A stretch of 64,000 nt of DNA, taken from Paracentrotus lividus (taxonomy: Eukaryota > Echinodermata > Echinoidea > Camarodonta > Echinidae). The stretch lies in contig CALNVZ010003433.1 of NCBI GenBank assembly GCA_940671915.1, positions 30,156,654 through 30,220,653 on the forward strand, given 5' to 3'. Position 1 is the stretch's first letter, and the number at the start of each line of letters is the position of its first letter. The notes beneath the pieces are model-generated. The model was not told the origin of the DNA, did not search any database, and was given only the letters and a program-made list of their open reading frames with translations. Below, one piece after another: positions 33,701-45,700 of this stretch. The position numbers and the translations under genes were made by a program.

Positions 33701-36700
33701 CTAGCTCCCTATCTAGCCAAGGTGACAGTTCTTTTCATTTGACTCCTGGCTCTACTATGCTGGGAGTAATACCAATGTTACATCAAGTTTAGAGAATGTC
33801 ATAAGCAGTAGTGAGTGATGAGTAGTGCCATTGGAGGAGTTGGTAACACAGCGGGTCTAATGAGCGCATTGGAACTGAAAGCTAAGCAGATACAGGAATC
33901 AGGTATGAAGACTTTAGCCATAACCAGCAGCCCATGGTTATTAGTGCTTTGCAGCTGAAGCACAACAGATGATGAACCTAAGAGTGGTCGCTTTCAACCA
34001 GCAGGCAGTCCAACCAACCATGATGACGCTTGCAGCTGAAAAATCCTGGCCATTTTCAGGCACAAGGTGGGAATGTGTCAGCTCCTGCCAAGACGCCCAT
34101 GATAAGTGCTTTAGAAGTTCAACAGCAAATTCAACGGCAAGGACAGGAATGAACATTGCACAGCAGCCAGCTTCGAAGACAAGGCCGATGGTAAGTGCTC
34201 TACAGTTGCAGCAATTGCAAAGGCATATGAATCCTGCAAATGTTGAAAATGCAGCTTTTGTGAACCAACTTATGCAGCTTCAACAGAAAAGCAGTGCAAC
34301 GCAATCAGCTGCTACCCAAGCACTCACCAATCAAATCACAAACCAAAGCCAAATGCCTCGCCCACCAAGTACAGGACAACCTCTCCAAGTCCTCAAGGAA
34401 GCTCTCGACCACCAAGCATCGGCCATCCCTTACCTAGTCCTCAAAATCAGCCATTGCCAAGCCTCAATCCAATCAAAGCCATCGCCTCCAAGTGTACCTC
34501 TGCCAAGCCCACAAGGTGTGCCACCCCACCGTCCACCAAGTACAGGCCAACCCATACAGAGTCCTCAGGCAATGCAACCTCATCGCCCTCCAGCACTGGT
34601 CAGCCACTGCAAAGCCCTCAAGGCAGACAGTCTTCAGTCCTCCTAGTGTAGGCCATCCTTTACCAAGTCCTCAAGGTCAACCATTACCAAGTCCTCAAGG
34701 TATGCCTGTCCAATCTCCTCACATATGGCGCTCAAAGGATTACAAAGTCCTCAAAATATACACAACAGCGGCAACCAGATGATACAGAGCAGTCAGTCTA
34801 TGTATGGTACGATGTCACAGAATATACAGAGTGTATCGAGTCAACAAGCTGTGCAAGGAATTGCTCCTGTCCAGTCAGTACAACAGGGGCAAGAAACCAG
34901 TCAGACGTCCACGAAGATGATGCCCCAGCTGTTGCAAGCCTTTGACCTCTTGAAGAGAGCACAGGCAGCACAGGCCAAGGGTCAATCAGGTGCCCAAGAG
35001 CAAGCTCATTACATGCAACAGTTTCAAATGCTTTTGCAGAAGCATCCCGACTTGATGAAGCAATTGCAACATCTCAAGCAAAAGCAACAACTTGCTAAGC
35101 AACAACAGATGGCAAAGCAGCAGCAGATGGGTGCTTCAATGCCTGCAGGTTCATTCCAACAGATGCAACATTCACCTGCATCAAATCAGTTTCAGCAATC
35201 TCAGCAACATCATTCTCTTTCCGCAAGTGCAGATCAAGCACAAATGGTAGCCTCTTCAATCTTGCAAGCAACCCAGAATGCCAGTGCAGCACATAACAGA
35301 TCAGGTGGAATGCCATCTTCATCATCACAAAATGATATTGAGCAATTTGTTAGATCTCAATCTACAGCCTTTGCACCCAACATGGCACAAAGATCACCAG
35401 ATACCCTCCAAACGCCAACCCAAAAGTTGCCAGAAATAATGAACCCCGATTATACACCAAATGTCACTATTCAGGCTGTGAAAACTGGGCCAAAGGATAG
35501 CCTACAAAGACGTGTCTCTGCGCAGGGATCGTTTCTGCCAAACCAACAATCATCCAAAGTTTCTTCCTCTAAGAAGAAGAGTCAATCCCCCAATATGTCT
35601 ATGCTACCTCCTCCTCCACCTGCCCCTCACCAAGCTCCTCCTAACGTATCAATTCTACCTTCGCAAAAGCAGGCTCCACTTGGAACAGTACCATCAGTTA
35701 CCAAGGAAAAGGATGTATTTGAGTTTGACGATGATGACCCAGTCCCTGTTAAAGTTGAAAACAAATTCAGTCGTAAGACAGCAGGAAGCAAAGCTAGCTC
35801 TGGAACAGTCCATCATCAACCTATACCTGTGCCTCAGAATATACCCCAGGATAGGGCTTCTCTTCAGATAGAACCAATGGGTCAAACACAAGGAGCTATT
35901 CCTGGCCAGCTGCCCTTCGTTGGGTCACAAGCTAATCAGATTCCATCAAATGCAGGTCAGATGATGGGATCTCAGAGCAACTCGTCACAGGGCAGCCAAC
36001 TCAGTCGAATGCTTCAAAGCGCCCCACAGATGACTCCTCCTTCGGGCCTTATCGACCAAAAGTCAGGTTTTCAAGCTGGTCAGACACTCCCTCAGGGTTT
36101 CCAGCCAGGGCAGGTGACAAAGGGAAGCATTCAAACATCCACAGCAACTTCACAGGGAGGCCAATCACAGTTTGTCTCTACTCAGGTTGCTGGGACATCT
36201 ATCAACGCCGGGGGAAGTGTGCAGAAGGACTCAAATGTGGCTAGCAGGAGATTACAACAACTACAGCAGAGCCAGCAAACAACCAGTCCGTCATTCAAGC
36301 CAAAAGCTGTAAGTTTCATTTCTACTACATATTGCTCCATTGTTTAATATTGTTCTGTTGATTCCATTAGGATAAACCCCTCTAGAATTACCTGCTTTTA
36401 TGTATATTTCAGTTTGTTTTGACAGAGCTCTTCATAAAAGGTCGCACTGTAAAAATTGTTTTATGTTAAAGTGAAACCTGATCTTTCCGAAATAATAACT
36501 GTTATTAAACAAAATACTCTGTTGGTCCATCTAAAATCAAAGAAACTCATTATAATGTTTGAGATACAATTGAAATTGAATAAAGTTTTAGATCCTATTT
36601 GTTTGTTTGTTTGTTTGTTTGTCTTTTGTTTGTTTGATTTTTCTTTTATTGTTTTCCATCTGGTTAAATATCAGAAGGCAAAGACATCCCACTTCAGTGT

Positions 36701-39700
36701 GCAGACGCAACAGAGCTTGCACAGTGTCCAGGGATTCATTCGTCAACTGGAAGGCATCATCAACCGCACCCCTAAGCAGGAGGCCATGCTTCAGCAGCTC
36801 CTGGACCTACAGCAGAAGATCAACAACCAGGCCAGGGCTAAGCTGGACCAGTCAGGCACCACCTCTGCTCCTGCAGCAACTCCGGCCCCCAGTACCAAGA
36901 TTGTCCCCCCATCAGGAGTGGAGAAACCATCTGGTGGTGTCTCATCAACCTTGAATGTGACCACAGCTGGACATGGTTTTCAGGTAAGCGGATTGGGTGG
37001 TGAAGGCCTATGGTGTAGTGCCTGGATACCAGTGGAGCAAATCTCTCCTGGGAAAAATGCAACAATACAGTGCTGAATTATTCAACATGAGCCTGATCAG
37101 TTAGGAGTGAGCACTGGGGGGAAGATTTTTAAGATTCAGAGGATGGCATTACTTTCAGGATTTAGACCAATATTCCAAGTTGTTAAAATATGTTTATTGA
37201 AATATACATTGTATATGCACTGATGAGAAATTCTTGGAATAGACTATTTTTCTACGGGTGCTATTTTTCCAACACTTGTATCCATGACTGATTTGCCAGT
37301 TGTTCCTCAAAGGTCACCATTGTTTGACATCCCCATAACGCTGTGCTATTTTTTCATGAACTCCCTCTGGCTTGGTTTCAGCACAACGCTGTTATGGGTA
37401 AGTGAAAAGGCTGAGTACACTGACTCATTGATTCTTGCCATTGTACAGAATACCACAAATTCTGGGATCTTCTCTATGGCTGGACCAGGGCCTTCAGGTT
37501 CAACCGCACAGACCTACAAGCCTATAGCAGCTGCTTCAAGCATTCCTTCAACAAACAATGCTGCAGCAAGTCAGGTTGGAGGACAGTACAAGGTAATGCT
37601 TGCGAAAAAGGGAACTTTAAAGTAAAAACATGATATAGTAAACTCCCATCATATTGATCCGAGATGGAACAAGCTATTGTAATTACAATATAATCAGCTT
37701 AGTTCTGATCAGATAACTTGAGTGGATTGTATGAAGAGATCACAGTTCCAAAGAAAGAAATGTAAGTCAATTTTGAGGTCTGGTAATGCAATTATAAATA
37801 GAGAGAAACTGACAAGAACTGATCTTAAAATGTTTATTTTGAACAATGAAAGCACCACATATGAGCATTTGCTTGATTCAGTAATTATTTATTTTTCTCA
37901 CCACAAAATTATCTTTAACTTCAGTTATAACTTGATGAAAGCTGGATTGATTATCATATCTCTGTCCTCTCTCTTTTTAGGTGAGCAACTCCACCAACCC
38001 CCCATCAGCGTCTTCATCTGCTGCAGCTACTGCTGCTTCAGTTGCGGGTGCAGTAGCTGCTCAGGCAACCTCCTTTACCTCTGCACCAGCGACAGGGGCG
38101 CAACAAGGAGCCAGTCAATCTCTAGCCCCCCTGACATCTATACCAATACCGGTATCAGGGGTGCAGATACCACCGGCGAGCAGCAGTGCTAGCACCTTTC
38201 AACATATCTTCACCACCAACATTGTACAGTTAGTTGGCAAGGTTTGTGAAACATTGTAATTGCGTATTCCTCCTCCTCATCGATATCAATGATGCTATCA
38301 ATGCAGACATAACCGGCTAGTCGCTTCCTACAGATCTTAACTACAATGTTGCACAGTTCAAATTATTTGGCAATATTCGTGCTTGTCAACACTTGTGTGA
38401 AATTGGGAGGATGGAAAGATAGCATTATGATAAACAGCTTTTTTTTAATCCATTCCTAATATAATGGAAGTTGATCATATTATTTGATTAGTCCAATTAC
38501 AACACTCTTGTAGCTGCACATCACATTCATTCATTTGTTCATGCTATGGCTGGTTGCGTGTGTTTTCACCAGTGAGTCTGTCAAAGCCTGCTTGAGGTGG
38601 CTGCTATACTCCTATGACTCCTTGTGTAATTGCTTTATTACAGTACGTTTACAGGGCTCCTGCACACCTGAAATCCAAAATGCACCTCCCTACCCCTGGT
38701 TAGGCATCCTGGGCCCCGTAACACAAAGGTTTGCAATCAATCGCTAAATGGCAATAGCCAATCAAGATCTTTGTTACACGTGCATTTTGTTCAACAGAGA
38801 GACCAGCATCCAATCAGAATAGCTCTTTCAAATTTGCAATTGATCGCAAACCTTTGTGTTACGGGGCCCTGGACTCAAAATATTTCAATCTGCCTTTCTC
38901 TTGCAGAACTTGACCCCTCAGCAACAGGATGTTCTTAGACGTCTACAGGATCAGTTGAAGAACATGACGCCACAACAACAGCAAGAGTTCTACCGTCAAC
39001 AGCAGTTAAAATTAAATCAGGGCCAGCAGCAATTCAAGAAGGTACATGTATGTCGTATATCTTTTAAAATTTTGAATTTTTCTTTGATTTTTTTTTTTTT
39101 CAGTTAAGCTTTTGATCAAAGAAAATTTGAGCAGAATCCAGCACAATTATCCCAAAGAGTTTATAATATGGCATACATGTGGATGAAACTTACCTGCCAA
39201 ACAATATTCAAAACAATATTTTCCCTCATATTTGTTGCACTTATATCAAAAGAAATGTATGCAAGATAATGTTGGTGTTTACTTCATAATACCAGTATCT
39301 AAATGGCAGTTTTGAAATCAGTTCTAAATGTAACCCTCAAAAGACTGGGGGGGGGGGGGGCATCATTGCCCCCCCCCCTCTCGATATTTTCCGCGACTAT
39401 TCCGCCGCGCGAATTTTTTTTGATTGCGCCGCTTGCTGACTTTATACTTTCAAGTCTCGCGCATCTTTTGAAACCATTTTCGCGAAAATCGGTCATACCC
39501 TTACGACGCTGCATGATTTCCAAAAATATCCATCAGACCGAAAATGGCTCGAAAACGTGATTTTGTGTACAAAGTCAATGCAAATTGAGTTTTCTCACCT
39601 TATTCATAAAGATATGATTATTTTCACTTTCATTGGCTGAAATCAATTTATTTTAGCCTGATTATGCTTCAAAATGGTTCTTCAATAATTTTTTTGAAAA

Positions 39701-42700
39701 AAAACAAAGAAAAACAAAAGGTTGAAAAAACAATGAAATACATAAGAAATTCATAAAACAATAAAATACATAAGAAATTAATTTCGATAATATAATTTTT
39801 TCCTAGTACAATCGTTAGGAATACTATAAGGAATAATAATACACAAAATTAGCATTCTAGGAGCTTTATTTTTTCAATTAGAGCAAAAAGTATGATTTCA
39901 TGCATAAATTAGCATAATTAATTCATAAAAATAGATCGGTACTATTTCTCAAAAATTAGCAACGCACTCTTGTAGATTACATGACAAACTACCATCGTAC
40001 AAATTGTATTTCGGCGCGGTCGCGCGATCGGCAGCCGAGATCTTAGGGGGGCATCCATTATGGCCCCCCCCCCGCAGTTCTTGACAGCTACCAAAACACC
40101 CCAGTCTAATGAGGGTTAAACCACCGGCAGCAGTCTTAGGTTGCCCATTAGATTTTATTTAAATTTTATTATTGTCCTCTCGTTCTCTCTCTTTCTCTCT
40201 TTCTTGCCTATCCAATCTCCTTGTTGTCTCTTTCTAAATTTTCCATCATTATCCTTCTCTCTATTATATATCTGCTTTTTTTTCAGGCCTCAGATGCGGT
40301 TGGTGCTCCCGTTCAGCCTGTACAACAGCCTACCTCCAGTACTCCAACACCAAAGGTATATATATATATAGCCATTTTGTATTTTGCCACCTTATAGCTG
40401 AGTCACACAGGTGAAACTGACTCCAAACTGACACCAGACCGAAGAGAATATTTAAATACATTACCACAAATGGCAATTTAGTGGTCGGTTTCGAGCCGGT
40501 TACTCCATGGTGACTCAGCCCTAACTCTAAAAATCCTTTCAGCATGTAGTTAAATTGATGGATATTTGCTCTATCGTGACAAAGTACTAATCGTTTCAAG
40601 TAGGGACTGGCTCCAAATATCTTGAAATTATACCTCAATAATAACGCATGCACAATACATCCCTGTCCACAAACTTTAATATGGAGACCTTTCCTGTTTT
40701 TCCAAGCCCCAAATCTCTCTATTCTTTATGTTGACACTTACTGGCCCAGTGCTCCTATACCAGGGCTCGAATTACCCGGCCGGCAAAAGGCAATTTGCCG
40801 CGATGTCCCCTCTACTTGCCGCGTCGCCCCTCTCAAAATTATGATAATTACGGCAACTTGTAGCCGTCCCCTTTTTCAGTTTGCCGTAATGCCCTTTTCC
40901 CCTAAACGTACGGAAACAACATTTTTTCGCACCAAACTAATAACAGCTTCGATTCACAAGCGCATCAGAGCAGTGTCGGTTCAGTTGCAATTCAACATCA
41001 ACGTTCAGCGTGATTGCAGCCGACTCGACTCGTGCATGCTCGCACCGCAGTGAATGGGATTTTTTTTGTAAACACGCTGCCATTCTATTACCCGAACTCA
41101 CTCCCTCGTACCTTCGTCCGAATAGCCTATGTACGTTTCGTACCCGAGTACAACTTCAGGGGGGTAAATGCGATGGGAGAGTTTTCGTAAACAAATGCAA
41201 TGGACATTCCATTTATTGAACTCAATCCCTTGTATTATTGTGCCCTTCGTGTCAACGTATCTGCATCGAAGTAAAGTTTACAGCGGGGGGAAAGTTTCGA
41301 TACAGGCTGTTACATTACACGCAATGTGCCATTGCAGCTATTTTCCATGTGCGATGTTTCGGCTCGTTGATCTAGATTGTGAATGAATACGAGCGAATGA
41401 TTTTGTTTCGAGTTTATCGATTTGTGTTTGAAGAAAAATAAATTGTCTGGCTTTATTCGGCAAACTTGTCTTCTTTAAAAAATAGCAGCAATTTTTCTTC
41501 TTCATTCAAGAATTGATTAAGAGGTGGTCTACACTAACTCAAAATGAGGTGAGTTCTTTCAAACTGTAAGAGGGCTCACCTCCGTTTTGTATTCGACTAA
41601 TCTAGTGTTACCAGAAACAGGAGCCACCGTAGGTGTTCATCCACCATCGTTCATTGCTAATAATCCCTTTACTTAATTTTACTTGGTATTACCAAGGGTT
41701 TGGGAGCCCTTTCATATTTTGGGGATTTGCCTTGGTGCCCTTTCATAATTGTCGATTTTTGCCTTGGTGCCCCTCTGACCTAACTTGCTGCCCTTGAAAA
41801 AAGTGAAAAAAGTGCCCCCCAAAACTAAAAGTTGCCTGCCCCTAAAACAGGTGACTTTCGAGGCCTGCTATACCCCTTTAGAAATACAAATACCAGAATA
41901 AATATTTGTATCAGTACAGTTCTTGTATGATATTCTTGATATGTTATGTTAGATAATTCTAACATAAATAGAAAACAAAAAATCTTTAAATTAGGCTTGA
42001 ATTGAGACTCTCTTACCTGCTTATTTTCTTTGTTTTATTGAATTATTTTATTTTTATTTGGTGCCCTTATGAATAAGACAGTAATGTAATACTTTAATCT
42101 GTTAACAGGTTCAGCTATCTCCTGTAAGAGCTGGTAAACCTGGCCGTGGCAAGACAAAGAAGAAGGGTTCCAAAGGCTCACCCAAGGGGGTTAGCATTGA
42201 GGAGAAAGGGGGTAATGATGTTGAAATCCTCTCCCCTCCACCACCTCCTAAAGCACCTACACCACCTCCTGCAGCTGCTGAATTGTGAGTATCAATGATA
42301 TTCAACCATCAAATTATATTTTCTTCTCTCCTGGAGCTTCTGTTGCAAAGAAAAAGGTATATTGCAGAGTTCTTGAAGGGCCACAGGTACCTTTTAGAGG
42401 CTCATTTGCAGCAGGCCCATGTCTATTTATGGAACTGATATTGATGCAAATGAGTATTGTTGAAATTTCCTAAACTGGTTCATCTGTCATGATAACTGAT
42501 AGCTGCTACTTGTTTATTTGCTTTTTGTTTTGTTAGTTTTTATGGGCACTTCCATAGAGCTTGTTAACAAGGTAACACTTTCAGCATTCATGTTTTGTTG
42601 TACTTATAGAGATAGATATGTACTGTGCTATGTCCAGATGATTGTATACATTATTATCTCTCTTGTTTGCAGTATCCGTGAGAGACGTGATTTAGACAAG

Positions 42701-45700
42701 TACTGCACTGAGAACATCCAATTCAAGACGTCCTTTGCTTCATACAATGAGGCAATCCAGAGACTATTACCCTACCATATAGCTCATGAAAAGATTCCCA
42801 GCAAACAGACTTTCAAAGAGAGTGAGTAACCATAGTGAATACATTGAGGGTTGAAGGTTAAAATGATGTTGGTGGCCATGAATTTGATGATGGAAGATGA
42901 TGTGATGGTGGGTGAAATGATTCATCAGTGATGGGTATGGTTATGATAATGATGATTGTGGTTGGTTTTGTGGTGATGATGATAATTTAATGATGATTGT
43001 GTTGGTTGTGGTGGTGTTGCTCATGGTGATGATGATGATGATGTTGATGATGATGATGATGGTGGCAATTTGATGATGATGCAGAGCTGCCAACCGTCCC
43101 GAAAAATTCGTATTTGTCCCGAAAATAAGAAGGGAATACGAAAATACGAAAAGGCATTGAAAAATTACGAATTTTTGTCTTTTATAATGCAATATGACTA
43201 CATGGTCTTTCCATGCAAGTGGCGCCTTGAATTATACTACAATAGCATTATATGCAATACAATCATTGAGTGCATGATCTTTGCATACAAGCGGCGCACT
43301 ACCGCTAGCGGGGGGTCGAATGCGCGCGCACACCCATGCTTGCATTGCTGGATGGAGGAGCGAAACCATCGACTCCCTGCTCGGCTACTCGCCCTAGCTT
43401 TCAGCGGTGATTAATGGTGCTGCGCTGGCCGGGTGCATGCAGGCGGCTGCGCGCGCACCTGAATACGATGTGTGCGTGCGACAACAGCAAACTACCCTGG
43501 ATTTTTTAGCTGGATTAAACTTGGATTATACCTGGATCTAGAAATCTATCGCATGGGAATTTGATTGAGCTCAACATGGCAACTGTAGCTTCCAAAAAAA
43601 GAAAGAAGAAATAGACCTAATGGCCTTGTATCATACCATCTTCGAAAGGTGAAAACATGCTCATCATTACAAGGTTTGTTCGTCCGATTTTTCAGACGGA
43701 AATTCTTACCGCGTAAGAAAATAGGGATTTTTTTTTTTTTCTTTCGTCCGAACATGGTGGTGGTTCATACGATAGCCTATCCAAAAACGCATAAAATCAG
43801 CCAAATATTGAGCTGCCGGAGATGCTAGCAACAAAGCAAAATATCGCTAAGTTTTGTGTACCTAGGCCCTAGGGCAAGGCTAAGGACAATTCTGTGATGC
43901 GTGCCGATTTTTTTTTGCAATTTTTTAAGGAAATTCTTACCGCGTAAGGAATTACGATTTTTCTCTCAAAATTACGAATTTTGAGCTTCAAGATTACTAA
44001 TTTCTACTTCTAAAGGTTGGCAGCTCTGGTGATGGAGATGTTGATTACGGTAGTAATGAATTAAAGATGAGGAGTATGATGATGGTGGTGATTACTATAG
44101 TATGTTGATTATGGTGGTGGGATGGTAATGATGATGATTGTGATTATGATATAATAATGTTGATGATAGTGAAAAAGTGATGGTGATAATGATCACAACA
44201 ACAATGATAATAGGCAGGATGATAAAGGGTGGTGATGGTTAAAATAATGACAATGATGATGTTGTTAATGATAAGGATGATAACGACAATGGTGATAATG
44301 ACAAGAATTGTAAGCATTTGCCTGCTCAGTATTTCTAAACATGATAATACAATATCTTTCTCTTTACAGCTGAGAGTTCTTTTAATGAGATCAGTAACAA
44401 CCTGATGGCCAAGAAAAAGAAGATGTTAGATAAGTTTCAGTACCTTCTCTATCAAGAGAGCATGGTAAGTTATCTGCATCTTTATCAGTTTTCTGTAAAG
44501 ATTACGCTATCCTAAACACTTTGTCAGGGTAGGCCTAGCCCATTCACCAATGAAAGTGATGCACTAGCTTGTTCCTGAGAACCTCGTTAGAACGGGAATT
44601 GACTGTACTTTATGTTCAGAAATATCTACTTACAAATCGTTTGCATTAATATTATTGGATATGCTTATTGTAAACATCAAATTTTGTTGTGAACTCTGAA
44701 TAGACTATAGGTTATTATCTATTACAAAATGATACCATCATTTCCTTTTACTTTATCTCTCTTTGCAGATCGAGGTATAAATAATAATGGAAATGATCAA
44801 CTTCCTTTCTCTCTATCTCTCCATTTAGATTGAAATAAATAATAAAACCAAATTGAAATAATCAATTTCCTTTTTCTGTATCCCTCTGTGTAGATTGAGG
44901 TGCCGTCCTCAGAGAATGTAATGTTAGGCCGTTTGTTTCTACAAGACGAGACAGCAGCACTACAAGAAGAGCGCAAGAGAGCAGAGGCCAAAGAAGGTGG
45001 GTTCATTTACATCACCCTGCCTAGTGTTCACACTTTATAGTAATAACGTTGTGTTTGTTCATCTTGTTTAGGTATAGCTACAGGTATCCTGAAACCTTAG
45101 AGCTACATGTATACGATGAATATTTTGTGTGTGAACGCTTACAAACAAAATCATAACAAAATTAGGGTCTCGGCTTCGTTTGGAACTAGACCCTGATAAA
45201 ATATTAGCCTTAGAGCTCATTTGTAACTTGTATGCTAGAGCAATTCTATAACATAGGATAACCCCAACAAAAAGGTGTTTGTTATTATTTCACTATTGTC
45301 TGTTTGTTATTATCATCGTTCTTTTGTTTTCTCTTCTTGTATCCATACAGCTCAAGTTGAATCATTGATACCAAAGATTGAATCGAATCCGGACCAAGGG
45401 CCCAGCAATGCTCAGGTAACAGTATTTTCCTCAGGTCCAAATACATGAACAAACAGTGCATTATTTGTGTTATAAGATGGGTCAGCAATACAGCTTTTTG
45501 AACATTTCAGCTACACATATAGGAAAAAAAAAGTCTTGATGAATGCAAACAGTAAGGCAAAATATCGACACGGGGATATCGGCAGATAGGCAATTCCATG
45601 AAAAGGTAAACCTCAGGCAGAAAAAAATGAAACTCATATATTCAATTTTTGGTTGTTTTTTTTTCCTGAATGTTGATAAGAAATGTCTGTATTTCAATTA

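Noticed and set aside
37284..37448. Upstream extension of BICRA exon 5 as an open frame
   Set aside because: The strong acceptor TTGTACAG at 37441-37448 and preserved phase with exon 4 indicate that the upstream part is intron.
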